Source: Spinellus fusiger (lineage: Eukaryota > Mucoromycota > Mucoromycetes > Mucorales > Phycomycetaceae). Taken from it: a DNA stretch of 64,000 bases. Position numbers and translations under genes: made by a program. Where the stretch lies: positions 62,001 through 126,000 of the forward strand of contig JALLLS010000050.1 of the NCBI GenBank assembly GCA_025094145.1, given 5' to 3'. Positions 23,655 through 34,798 of the stretch are shown here, piece after piece (within the stretch, counting starts at the first letter, position 1; each line of letters begins with the position of its first letter). Under the pieces are notes generated by a model. The model was not told where the DNA came from, made no database searches, and was given only the letters and a program-made list of their open reading frames with translations.

Positions 23655-26483
23655 TGAATTATCGTGAAGACTTTTTACAATGTTTGGAAGGATCACTCTC
23701 TTGAGAATTAGAACTCACTAATTGCCAGAACAATAAGAGGACTCTATCGAACATCAAGGGATGTCGATAGTTCACAGTATTTTCGATAGTTAACCCCCGA
23801 ATACATACCATTAAAAAAAGTATAAAAGACGTGGTTATTTCATTCAATAAACAACAGAATTTAACTACACGTTCTACTGTTCCGTATACCTTTGGCTTAA
23901 ACCCCCAAAGACGACAGTATCTTATAAATTAATGAACTATGATTGAAGCACAGAAAACTTAGATAATAAGAAATACTTAATTATTTTGGCAACAGGTTTT
24001 ATGAATGTTTGAGTCTCAATTAAATACATTTACTTTTTCATTTCCCTTATCGCTTTAACCCAAATAGTATTATCTGAAGTATACACAGCATTATCATGAA
24101 TTCATTTGCAATTAACTTTAATCTTATATTTATGTGGTGTTATCCATCATAACACTTTTAAGATAGTCTAAGTATAATCTTGGGTAAATAAAGATTACTG
24201 AGGATAAAAAATGCCTTAAAAATGCCTTAAAAGATTATAGATTCATATTAAAAAACGAATGTTAAAACTGCTTGGTTTGGTGCTAAGACGTCATATATTT
24301 TTGATGATTTTTAATGTACTCATCAAAAAACAAATTAATCAAATAAGCTGTCCTAACAATGTGTCTAAATGTTATCAATAAGGAGAAAATAACGCAACGG
24401 AAAAATTAGTTTTTAAGCAACTAGAATAGTAAGAATAATTAAATAAAGAGTTTAAGAACTTCCGTCTTTCCGTAAAGAACAGAAGCAGTATTTGTGCTTC
24501 ATGCCAACAAAACAAAAATTATTAGGAATTTCATTCAATAAAAGGCTATATTCTGTGATCACTATATTGTTTCATAGTAACAATCGTGATAACCTTATAG
24601 GCTATTTATATGAACAAGAAATGCATTGAGAAGCACTATAATGCTAAATTGAATGAGTATGCTATAATCTACTGATTTTGTTTAAATAAAACAGAAAACA
24701 GAAATAGATATACAATAATACACAGTTGCTGTGATACGAATGTTTTCATGAACATTATATTTATATAATCTATTTCTTGCATCGTATTTTACTTCCGCTT
24801 AGTCATGTTATTCCTTTAATACTTAGATTTGACTATAGATTTGTTTCCTGAAACCTCAGTATTGATACAAAAACAAGTTCTCATATTTTATGTTGTTTAT
24901 GCAGTTCTATAATTTGTTTTTAAACATAATATTGGCTTTATATGAAGATTCATCAAAGTTCCAGTGGACATATCCATGAATATTATGCCTGTTCCTAATA
25001 TATAATTCTTCGTAGCTAAGTTATAGTGAACATACAATCAATAAATCTATTTATTGATAATGACAATACTCATAGTATTAAGTGGGGGCTAGACTCTATT
25101 CATTCATTCTAGATATTGACGTTTCAAGTCTTATATATAGTTAATTTTTCTATTGTGGGCGTTTCTAGGATGTATCCTGATGAATATTCTCAATGACTGA
25201 ATACTATTTAATCTTATGATTGTTCTATTATTATTATAGAGTTGTACTATCTGACTTACTAGGGTAGAATTTATAGACAGCAACTTTGCCAGTTATGCTA
25301 CGAGGGATCGGTGGAACACTTCCTAGAAACCTAGTTTAGGGATTAAAAGTATTTGCGTATAAGTTTCATAAAATATTAATAATCAGCTATATTACATAAA
25401 TGTCTATCAAATATAATTTTTAAAAAAAAAATTAAACGAGGGCAATAATACAGCATTATAATTCAATTTCGCATATGTAATGAACAAATAAGATCACTTG
25501 ACAAGTATGTCAGCTAATAATATATTTCATTAAATGATTATATTAATAATATCATTATTTAATTAGTCTGCTGTGCATAACAACAATGGATAGTCTATAA
25601 CTGTAGTGCCTTTAATTTCACGACTGATCATTTATTGAATAGATTACATTTTAAAGTTACTAAAAGGAGAAAGGGAAATTAACATTAAAAGATAGACTTA
25701 AATCTCAGTACAATTGGCTTAACCCTTTATCTCTGATGCTGCTTGCAGCCATTCAATAGCACTTTTCTACCTAATTTATAATGAGTATGCATTTATATTA
25801 AGGAAAATAGTTTAAGTAATAGAAGACGAACTCCTTTAAAATGATGTCTTACATTATAAAAAGACAACAGTCAGAAATCAAAGTGACAAAAGAGCAATTA
25901 TGCCAGGTGCCCACTTGAGCCACGTGCATATTAAAATAGAGAAGACTTAATAATGTTTATAGCTTGGTCAGATCAAAGTACAACATTGGTATAACAAGGC
26001 ACCATCTCATAAATTCTCACAATTCTTTCTATCTCTTGTGAAAGAGGTGCAAAAAAGCTGATCTATGAATTCAATAAAGAGTCAGTGATTCTACTGTTTA
26101 TCTGTATGTTGGATTGAGTGCAAGACATATGTAGATGCACTTGGAAATGAGTATATCAGAGACAAGAAACTCAGCAACGGTAGATTTATCTGTAGGCCAC
26201 AAGGATCATTAATCTACCACTCTCCCACTTTCTCATGGTATTCAGGACTATTTCCTTTTTTAGTGATGATTACAATAATACTCATTTTACCTCACGTTCT
26301 TATTCTTATTCTATTGCCAGTACTTCAATAGGCATTCATAATTATCAAGAAAAGTAAAAAATACTAAATTAATATAGTACCTAACGAATGAAATCCAGAA
26401 AAAATGAGGATTAGCGGACCTGCATCAGATTCAGCAATTTCATTTGATATACATTTATTGAGTGAGTATAGTATAGAGTATAT
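23655..26483. other. AT-rich intergenic region with an LTR remnant
   Basis: Positions 23681-23916 end in the LTR-family motif (AATAAACAACAG, ACTACACG, AAAGACGACA) with TATAAAAGACG at about 23821. I read this as an LTR fragment next to the Plavaka-like right end. From 23920 to 26480 the sequence is AT-rich and I recognise no gene or RNA. Confidence 0.45.
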
Positions 26484-26507
26484 CCTACACACCAGGAGAT
26501 TTTTCTG
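26484..26507 (+). repeat. Isolated left terminus of the Plavaka-like family, upstream of the glucanase
   Basis: CTACACACCAGGAGATTTTT followed by CTGG matches the left-end signature of the elements at 13974 and 19411. No element body follows. The glucanase ATG is about 130 bp downstream, so the motif lies in its probable promoter. Confidence 0.6.
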
Positions 26508-26634
26508 GAAGTAGAGGAAAGATAAAGATAAAAACACAGACATAAACTCATCTACATATAAATATAGATAGGATATTTGATATTTTGTACGGTACCTTTT
26601 CCCTTTCCCCTGCTGTAGAATCAGCCCCATTCCT

Positions 26635-27664
26635 ATGCAACTCACTCTTATTGCTCTCCTTTCCACTGCCCTTGCAGTTGTCTCTGTCCAGGCCGCTCCT
26701 CACGCCCCACCCACTCACCACACCAAACCCGCTCACCACACCAAACCCACTCACCACACAAAGCCCGGTACTCCTATTGTTGCACCTCAAGACAAGTCCA
26801 CTGGTGGATCTCTCTGGGGTATCACGTAAGTGCTCCTTATGAACAGTTCAAATCAATAAGACTCTTGACTTACCTACTTTTCTTTTCTTTAGTTACACTG
26901 CCAAGCACCCTGATTTCAGCTGTCAAACACAAGATGAAATCTTGAAGACTATCCAACAGTTTAACCGCAACAACATCAGAAACATCCGCACCTACTCTCA
27001 AGAGTGCAACCAACTTGCCTATATCCTCAGTGCCATTGCCAAAACTAACACCCAAATGAAAGTGTTGGCAGCTGTGTGGATCGACGGCACTGCCAAAGAT
27101 GACCAGGAAATCAAAACATTGGTTTCTACTTTGAAAAACACCCCCAACAAGAGCGCAATCCTCGGCATTACTGTTGGTAACGAGGTGATTCAGAACCGTG
27201 TCCTTAACTCTGCTGCTATGGCTGCCAAGGTTAGACAGGTCAAGAGCCAGGTGGGCTCCATCCCTGTTGGCATTGTAGATACTCCCCAGTCCTTTGATGA
27301 TACTATTGTTTTGGCTTCCGACATTGTTGTTGTTAATATCTACCCCTACTTTGGTGGTGTGAATGTCCAAGACGCAAAAAATAACTTTATGATTCAGTAC
27401 AACGCATTCTTGGCCAAGACCCACAACAAGCCTGTATTAGTTGGTGAGACTGGATGGCCCAGTGACGGAGGTTCCATAAACAATGCTGTTGCCAGTGTTC
27501 AGAACCTTGGTATCTATCTCAATGCCATGAAGCAAGTGACCAATGTCAAGTACTTCTACTTTGAGTCTGTTGATGCCCCATGGAAGGGTACTACCGGTGT
27601 TGAGCCTCACTGGGGTGTTTGGGATGTCAATGGAAAGTCCAAGGTTTCTTCCATGGTCAATTAA
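26635..27664 (+). CDS. Secreted GH17 beta-1,3-glucanase/glucanosyltransferase
   Basis: The enzyme would hydrolyse or rearrange beta-1,3-glucan in the cell wall. Exons are 26635-26825 and 26893-27664, with a 67 bp GT-AG intron, giving 320 aa. A signal peptide (MQLTLIALLSTALAVVSVQA) is followed by a His/Lys/Thr/Pro-rich spacer with three HHTKP units, then the GH17 barrel. The acid/base glutamate is E161 in GITVGNEV and the nucleophile is E249 in LVGETGWPS. The 88-residue spacing between them suits the family. The C-terminal block YFYFESVDAPWK is also typical. No GPI tail or carbohydrate-binding module follows, so the protein is probably secreted or wall-associated. The histidine-rich spacer is unusual and could bind metal. 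Confidence 0.93.
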
Positions 27665-28926
27665 ATATATTACTATTGTAAATTCTCTGGCATATCACTC
27701 ACTATTTATTTATTTATTTTTCCTTACTGGAATGTATTTTTACTGTCAAATAACACAAAGATAAACAGTTGTGAACTCATTTTGCTATGGAATATTTTGT
27801 ATCACACGTGTAGAACTCATTTTTATCTATAGGTAAAACAGATCTATGTTCGTGTTACTAAGATTGACCTATGAATTCACTGCATTTATAGAGATTCACT
27901 GAATAGCCCAGAAATAGTAGCAAATCCCATCCACACATTCAATGAATTCCCATTTTGGTATGTCTGTGGAGTTAATTGTTTCTATTTATTAGTGTAGCCT
28001 CCACTCAGCCATACGAAGACAGGGACATGTAGTTATTTTAAACAATAGGCAAGTCATACATGGAAAGAAAGCGCTACTAAAAGCATCCCCTTTACAAGTC
28101 TATAGAGCGAGTGATAAAAAGAAAAGAGAAAAGGATTCCATTTATATATATACTTGTGGAGAGGAATCTACACTACTAAAATGTGTGTTTTCTAATCTAC
28201 GGTTGAAAATAGTGTGCGTATAAACAGGTCTAGTTTTTTGCCTTTATAGATATAATATGTACCGTTATAGAAAGTAATGTACACGTCTTTTGTTTGTTGT
28301 TTCCATGGTTATAAGATACAATCCAATATAAAAAAATGTCAAATGATTAGCCTAGTGATAGATGATCTGAGGAATGAAGAGAAATAAAGGGGGGAGGAAG
28401 GAGGAGAGTGAAGATGAGATGAACTATTGGCTAAAAAGGCTCTTTCATAGCTCTTGTTGAGTCCATGAGACTGCCTTTATCTTATTTGGAATAAGAGGTA
28501 TTCCTTTGAATGGTGCATGAAATCAGTGCAAAAGTAGGAGTCATAACAAATACCACCAGATATTTATACCAAGAATGGTGCCAGAATTACTATCTTAGAT
28601 ATGAGGCTGTCTATGCTTGCTGGACACAAATGGATGTAATGAATGCACCCAACCTACACACAGAAATACAACTTGTAAACAATCTCTACAGTGGTTTGGA
28701 TTCTACAGCGGATAAAAAGACAAGAGTAGGGCCGTCTTCTTCTTTTGTTTGTTTGTACAATGCGTGGTTGTTTTGCAGTCATCTCAAGTTACTTTTACTG
28801 AATTTTCCCTATGCAGTAAACCTATCAGAACCAATAAATAATCAAAGTTCAAGTCACAGTCTTCTTTTGTTGCTGCTGCTCTTTTCTTCTCTCTTCTCTT
28901 TCGTTTATACTTACACTTGTTCCTAC
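27665..28926. other. Intergenic between glucanase and tubby-like gene
   Basis: No gene is supported. A frame open from 28510 runs into the tubby-like gene but its first 139 codons show no family resemblance. The CT-rich stretch at 28860-28920 just before the ATG at 28927 is typical of a fungal core promoter or 5' leader. Confidence 0.5.
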
Positions 28927-30256
28927 ATGAGCACTAATAATTCCTCAACCGCACATGTCTTCCACCCTCAACTGTCGAGTGCTACGTTTGGTAATACCTC
29001 TTCCTCCGACGATGAAGACATGAATGAGTTCGGGAATGACGCACCCATTGTACCTGCAGGATTCACAGAAGGACCTCTCACTGTGCGTGTAGAACGACCT
29101 TTACCACCTATCGACTTTGTACTGAGTCGACCAATTAGAAGTCTTCAAGAATTAAACGAGATTACCTTTCGGTAGGTTCTTTATGCTCAACCTGTGTCTT
29201 TCTTACCCAATTCTTTTCTTCTCGTTCTTAGGCCTGCAGCATTAAATACACGCGTGACTTGTCGTATCTGCCGTACTAGAGATGGTTTGGAAAAACTCAC
29301 TCCACAATACCAGCTCTACTTAGAAGACCTTGCTACGGGTGATATGAGATACATCATGTCAGCAAGGAAAAAGCGCAAGACTCAGACCAGCTATTACACC
29401 ATTACTGGTAATGTAGCAAGTCTTGCTTCTGATGCTTCTAGTACAACAAAATCAGTGACACTGGGCAAAGTAAGGCAAGTGGAAAATTATTCCGAGAAAC
29501 ACACTCATGGTGTGTGGTGTGTATAGGTCTAACTTTCTGGGAACAGCCTTTGTGATTTATTCGCATGGGAAAAATCCATTCAAGCAAGAACTGTCGCATG
29601 AGAAAAAAAATCTTCCTGTGCGAGAGGAATTGGGTGCTGTTCTTTATGTAAGAAGAGTTCTATAGGGCAAGAACACTTATATGTTCTGTAGGACCCCAAT
29701 ATATTAGGCTTTAAAGGACCCCGTAAGATGACCATCCTGACACATACTCTTTCACGCGATGGAAGGCGTCCAGAATTCAGACCCATTAAAGTAAGATAAA
29801 AATAAAAATAAAGAGAGAGAGAGAGAAGGTGTATGTGTGTTTGTGTGTTAATAGCACTAGGAATCACAAACACTGCTGGCCAAACACCGTGAAGGTGGTG
29901 CACCTGATTTACTAGTCTTGCATAATAAAAGTCCACAGTGGAATGAAGGTAATATTGTTATTGTTTTCTCCTCTTGAACTTACCATGAAAGAAACCCAAT
30001 CTTTTGTCCTCAACTTTAATGGCCGAGTGACCCAAGCATCAGTAAAAAACTTCCAGATTGTACATGATAATGACTGTAAGTAAGATCTGCACATGCAATA
30101 TTTACCTATTCATTATTACTAGTGGACTACATTGCAATGCAGTTTGGTCGTATAGAGCGTGATTACTTTACTATGGACTATAAATACCCCTTTTGCCTGT
30201 TGCAGGCATTTTCTATTGCCATTACTTCCTTTGATGCCAAACTTGCATGTGAATAA
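28927..30256 (+). CDS. Tubby-like protein (Tub C-terminal domain)
   Basis: Tubby domains bind phosphoinositides at membranes and, in animals, link to trafficking or transcription. The role in fungi is poorly known. Seven exons fit with consistent phase: 28927-29171, 29232-29474, 29527-29647, 29692-29790, 29861-29948, 29992-30075 and 30123-30256, giving 337 aa. The first 80 residues are acidic and low complexity ([12 protein letters not shown]). The Tub barrel follows, with [22 protein letters not shown] (the phosphoinositide-binding strand), [19 protein letters not shown] and the C-terminal signature [16 protein letters not shown]. Intron 2 appears to be GC-AG (donor GCAAGT at 29475), because the nearby GT donor leads to a stop. 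No damage seen. Confidence 0.9.
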
Positions 30257-30560
30257 ATGCATGTGGATAAAAGCATGCGAATAACTACATATAAACAAAT
30301 ACATACGAATGTAGAATCCTAGAAGATGTTTGGGAGGAATGATGATGATAGTTGTAGTGGTAATAATAATAGTAATAAATGTAGCAGTAGCAGTAGTGAT
30401 AATAAGGTGTATTTCTCTTGAAGTATCTTATATGGTTTGCTCCTATATTTCTATGCTAGGACACATTGATGTTCTTATGAGAGGATATATTATCACACAT
30501 CCCATCTTTTTTTATTATTTTTTTGCTATTTAGTAGGCAATTATTGAATCCACCGATGGA

Positions 30561-32333
30561 ATGATCCAAAGAACGGTATTTCTTTCTTTTATCATGCTAT
30601 TCCAGTCACTTCCAGTCACTGTTCTCATAGAGATTGTTGAGTGCTTGGATACTAAGGATAAATTTCAGATGCTAACTACCTGCTGGGCCTTGCGTATAAT
30701 CTTCTATCAATATTTTTGGCATTGGTCTCCCCTTGTCCTGTCTCATCACTCACGCAATGTCCAAGATACAACGATCTTCTCTTTTTTCAACAACTGCTCT
30801 ATTCCTATTGTCCATCTGCGTAAACCTACTCCTGATCCTGCGTGTGATGAGAGAGCACACTTTTTAAATAGAATAGATCTCAGTGGCTGTGGCTCTTTGA
30901 CGGAGGACTGTCTACTAACAATCGCATCCACTCTGCCTTGCCTAGTGGAACTGCATCTGAACAAGACCGCACAAAAGAGATTAGGAGATCGCAGTTACAG
31001 TGGTCCATTTGATCAGAGAGAGTATCTTTACGTAGTAAGACCCTTTAAGAACATCAGTCGTTCAGTCATGAATCTACCTTGGGAACCTATGCTAAGACTT
31101 AGCGTATCTGTAACCACACTTCAACAGCTAATGGCGCTCCTGCCTTATCTGGAGACATTGTCCTTGGAACATCAGCCATTGATCACTCCAGTCTGTGCAG
31201 AAATCAAGACATTAAGACACTTGCGATATCTTAATATCAGTTCATGTGCCATCACTCAGCCTAATATTCAGGGACTGTTGGAGACTATAGGCCAACAATT
31301 ACTCACCCTCAAAATGATAAATATAGAGCCCTCTCGCCTTACTATACAGTTTATACGGATGTATGGTCCCAACATCAAATGCCTTCATATGACCTGTAGT
31401 AGAAAGGCATTGATACCCACTCTTGTCAATGTCCTCCGCCATGTGAAAGTGAGTGATTTTAGACTCACTCGCATAGGAGGATGTATCTGTCTTCAGGAAT
31501 TGGTGTTTCAACTAGACAAGGACATAGTGCAGAAATTGGATCTCTCTCCCATAATGTGCATCAACCCAAAGTACACTCACTCGCCAGAAATACTTCCAGG
31601 CCAGATATTAGAGCCAATCAAGGAGATAGGACCTCTTGATGATGGATACTACCCGTACAATCTCAAAGAAGATGAGGCTTCTGATTCCTCCATTGAATAT
31701 GGTAATGACCTTTCTGAAAGATCAAGACACTTGGAGGGTCATCCAACACTGTCTTATGTTACACGCAGAATCCAGTACCTAGGCTTTAATAACCGTTGTA
31801 TTCTATACTTGGCTTCTTTTACAAAATTGACTGAGCTGCGACTGTGTATTTCTTGCATTTCATGTGGTGCCTTTAACACATTTCTTGCCTCTTCTCCACA
31901 ACTTGAAGTGTTGGACATACGGGACAATATCTATGGTGAAGACTTTATGGACTATTTTCAAGCGTTTCAGACGCATCCCATGTCTAATTTACACACTCTT
32001 TATTTGGACTCAATGGACGTGTGTCAGGAAGCAGCGGATGCCATTACAACGATCAAATCTCTGCAGCATATTGCCATCTACAAGGACAAAGACTTGTATT
32101 CGTTGCATCCTATCTTTGCTCGAGAGTGGCTACTGAAACTACCTCTTCTTCGTAGTCTACAACTAGGAACATCGTACTTACTACGGGATACAATTAAAGA
32201 CATTGCTGTACAGAAAGACAGGCGACTTGATATTCATCCCAGTATCTTCCAACATCCCACTGCCTATAGTGGCGCTATCATCCAGGGAGATGTGACTTTT
32301 CTAAAAGAAAACGATAGCTGGGTGTGGTTCTAG
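30561..32333 (+). CDS. F-box / leucine-rich-repeat protein
   Basis: This is a single open frame of 590 aa. Residues of about 14-55 (FQSLPVTVLIEIVECLD...) form an F-box, which would bind Skp1 in an SCF ubiquitin ligase. The rest shows irregular leucine-rich repeats (LNRIDLSGCGSLTEDCLL, LRYLNISSCAIT, LEVLDIRDNIYGEDF, LHTLYLDSMDV), the usual substrate-binding part. A negatively charged insert around residues 370-395 separates two LRR blocks. A second Met 11 codons in (30594) sits nearer the F-box and could be the true start. Substrate unknown. It converges on the SmD2 gene, with 214 bp between their stops. Confidence 0.85.
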   Translation: MIQRTVFLSFIMLFQSLPVTVLIEIVECLDTKDKFQMLTTCWALRIIFYQYFWHWSPLVLSHHSRNVQDTTIFSFFNNCSIPIVHLRKPTPDPACDERAHFLNRIDLSGCGSLTEDCLLTIASTLPCLVELHLNKTAQKRLGDRSYSGPFDQREYLYVVRPFKNISRSVMNLPWEPMLRLSVSVTTLQQLMALLPYLETLSLEHQPLITPVCAEIKTLRHLRYLNISSCAITQPNIQGLLETIGQQLLTLKMINIEPSRLTIQFIRMYGPNIKCLHMTCSRKALIPTLVNVLRHVKVSDFRLTRIGGCICLQELVFQLDKDIVQKLDLSPIMCINPKYTHSPEILPGQILEPIKEIGPLDDGYYPYNLKEDEASDSSIEYGNDLSERSRHLEGHPTLSYVTRRIQYLGFNNRCILYLASFTKLTELRLCISCISCGAFNTFLASSPQLEVLDIRDNIYGEDFMDYFQAFQTHPMSNLHTLYLDSMDVCQEAADAITTIKSLQHIAIYKDKDLYSLHPIFAREWLLKLPLLRSLQLGTSYLLRDTIKDIAVQKDRRLDIHPSIFQHPTAYSGAIIQGDVTFLKENDSWVWF

Positions 32334-32547
32334 GGTTAATTTAGTATAGTAACATAGAATCCCCCATATCTACTGCTATAAGCATTTCTTCTTAATAGAT
32401 ATAGATATATAGATATATATCTATTGAAAGACTCTTTCTCTCTTTCTCTTGCCTACAGACATTCTCCCATACACCCCCACCATACAGAAGAGAGACTCAT
32501 TGAAAAATAGACCATTTCATCAAGTACATTCTTTATAATACGCGTGT

Positions 32548-33056
32548 CTACACTGTATTGCGCAAAACTAAGCACAGCAACCCATAAGTAACAGAATTAA
32601 GGCAATCCACTTCACTATCAACCCAACTTACCCAAAACAACAGTATCTCCACGAAGAAACATTTTGCTCACAAAGCGATCCTTGTTCACAGGTTTAGCTT
32701 TGGTGCCTTTGCCTGTTCTTGGTGTCTCTGTCCACATCTATTTCACTATTAGCCTAATTCTTTTAATGAGATCTACTCACCTCCTTCACATTCTCCAACA
32801 CCATGTTGCAATGACGGTCAAATGCCTTGACACGTGCAAGTAGTTTGTGGTTATTTCTGCAACTGATCAAGATCTGGTTGTTGTTCTTGACAGACTGCTG
32901 CAATACAGAGAGGGGTCCTGTGTTGAACTCGATCTCCTCTTGCTGACGGAGCTCCTCCTCAGTCATTTCTGAACGTGGCTTGGATGCAATGGTACTAAAT
33001 ACAACTATCTAAGTCCATCTTGCCTGGATTATATGTGTAGGGCAGGTTTACCTCAT
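32548..33056 (-). CDS. SMD2: Small nuclear ribonucleoprotein SmD2
   Basis: This is a core Sm-ring protein of spliceosomal U1, U2, U4 and U5 snRNPs. Four exons: 33056-33052, 32994-32781, 32737-32632 and 32567-32548, 345 nt including stop, 114 aa. Family length is about 118. The match to animal SmD2 is close: [46 protein letters not shown] (Sm1) and [10 protein letters not shown] (Sm2). The first coding exon is only five bases (ATGAG), and the last holds six codons plus stop. All introns are GT-AG. The 5' end lies 115 bp from the 3' end of the acetyltransferase gene on the same strand. Confidence 0.95.
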
Positions 33057-33171
33057 GCTGTTGAATTGCTAGTAGGAGTCAAAAGAGAGAAAGAAGTACA
33101 AGGACGCGATAATCAAAGCCACCAGAATCAATCGTCATCACTTTCCATAACTGCACCGGTCTTTTAATTTA

Positions 33172-34240
33172 TTAATGCTTCTCTTTTTTAGTATCTCGTT
33201 GACATTGTTTAGAGAGGATTTCATAGTCAAAGCGACGTGCCTGAAGTGCAGATAAACATACACTGGGAGATATTTCATCCAAAGTGAATCTAATCAAGAA
33301 GTAAATTATAACCAAATCTAAAAGGGTTTAGATTCCTACCCAATTCTCTTATAAAACTTAAAGGCACCTTTGTTGGCTAAGGAATAAAAAGAGTATCTGT
33401 TAAACAGTGACAAGCGAGTAGGAGAAGAAGTTACCTTTGAATACAGTCAACATTACTTTATCCATCTTCCAATAACTTCCTATCTTATCCAGGATATCCA
33501 TAAGATATTCTCCCAAGCCATGATTTCGTACTGTCTCCACAAGCTGCAGTTCATAACTACCTCTCATATCAATACTGAGATAGCCCCACACTTCATTACC
33601 AGTATGCTACTTGAGCCATCACATCATCATCCATAGTCTCTTCCTCTACCATCTGGAACATAAGAAATCCATAAAGATCATTCGGATGGGTAGTAGAACG
33701 AGCCACAAGATAACGTGCTTCAGGAGCCATCATTTCTTTTCTTTTTTCTTTCTCATTCCAACCGTCATTTGACTTTATGTATCTATAGTTGCTCATGAGT
33801 ACATACATGCACAGTCATTCTATTCATAAAAGAGAGAGAAAGGAGTATTACAAGTGGTATAAATTAGACTTAACGAGTCCATAGGTCCATTCTTGTAAGT
33901 CCTTTGGTAATTGTTGGATGGTGTAATAGTCAATACTAACACGGAGTGTATTTCTATAGAGAGAGCATTTATAAGCACAGGGTTAATGTGTAGTGGTGTG
34001 TTTATATATAAATATATATATAAAAGTACCTCTCATAGTGTATAGGACTTTCAAGACACTGAACAAGGCATAATTCCTACAAATACTCCAGAATAAGACC
34101 ACTGGTGCTAGTGCTATGACTATTGCTGTTGCTGCTACTGATATAACCTGCCTTGTTAACTCTGGCAATAAGGCTATCTTCTTCAGTCTATTATCAGTAT
34201 CAGAAGGCTAATTTAAGAAGGAATGTTCTATCTCTATAGA
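33172..34240 (-). CDS. N-alpha-acetyltransferase 40 (NatD)-like, GNAT fold
   Basis: NatD acetylates the N-termini of histones H4 and H2A. Supported exons: 34076-34030, 33953-33852, 33782-33600, 33556-33435, 33376-33340 and 33289-33172. The joined protein reads RNTLRVSIDYYTIQQLPKD, KSNDGWNEKEKRKEMM, then VAYCYELQLVETVRNHGLGE (acetyl-CoA loop after the beta4 strand), DKVMLTVFKANKGAFKFYK and the C-terminal ARRFDYEILSKQ. These line up block for block with NAA40. The 43 bp intron 33557-33599 is needed, since reading through it gives a stop. The first exon(s), around 34080-34240 (a likely segment is EEDSLIARVNKA), could not be resolved, so the start coordinate is approximate. Confidence 0.85.
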
Positions 34241-34798
34241 ATACATTAAGCAGTGGCATTGATAGTCTATCGTCAGGTACAAAATTCATTAAACTTAATA
34301 CTGCTTTGTGGCTTAGTTGTGAAGCTTGTCTCACCACGGTTAAAGAGTGAATGAGACTTCATACACTCCAGTAGCGTATAAAGCTAGTGTATTGGCAGGC
34401 TATTTTAACGATGGAATAATGGTATTATAACTAAGGAAAATAACTTACACTTTTACAGATATAAGCTCACTAGTAAGAACTGCTATCAGTCTGTTATCAG
34501 TCGGCATATCTACTGATCTCTAAGCAATCTTCCATGGCTACCACAGTTACTGAGCATATGAAATAGAATAGTATTGTTAAGAATCAGAGGCAAAAGGGGT
34601 GCTTGGTAAAATAAAGGTATATTTCTCAAAGATGCAAAGTGTGCATCTGCTCTCACTATTTATGCTATTCTACATTTTTACATATATAGAATTACTATAA
34701 TAAGTTCTCCCGAAATAGGTGACTAGGTCTACCTATTTCCAACAGTATAAATGAATACACTTAGTCAATTGAAATAAAGTATGAGACAAATGGAGGTA
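34241..34798. other. Intergenic with one copy of a flanking direct repeat
   Basis: No gene. Positions 34571-34660 resemble 36470-36560 in direct orientation (shared core GTGYTTGGTAAAA then AAAG...TATTT.TCAAAGAT.CAAA), so this repeat lies on both sides of the Tc1-type element that starts at 34799. Confidence 0.5.

Noticed and set aside
28510..28926. 139-codon upstream extension of the tubby-like gene
   Set aside because: No family resemblance. A CT-rich leader directly precedes the Met at 28927, and the extension contains a hydrophobic low-complexity run unlike tubby proteins.
33400..33591. Open frame starting MWGYLSIDMRG inside the acetyltransferase gene
   Set aside because: Its first residues are intron 33557-33599. 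Removing that intron restores the NAA40 block VAYCYELQL, so the frame is not a separate gene.
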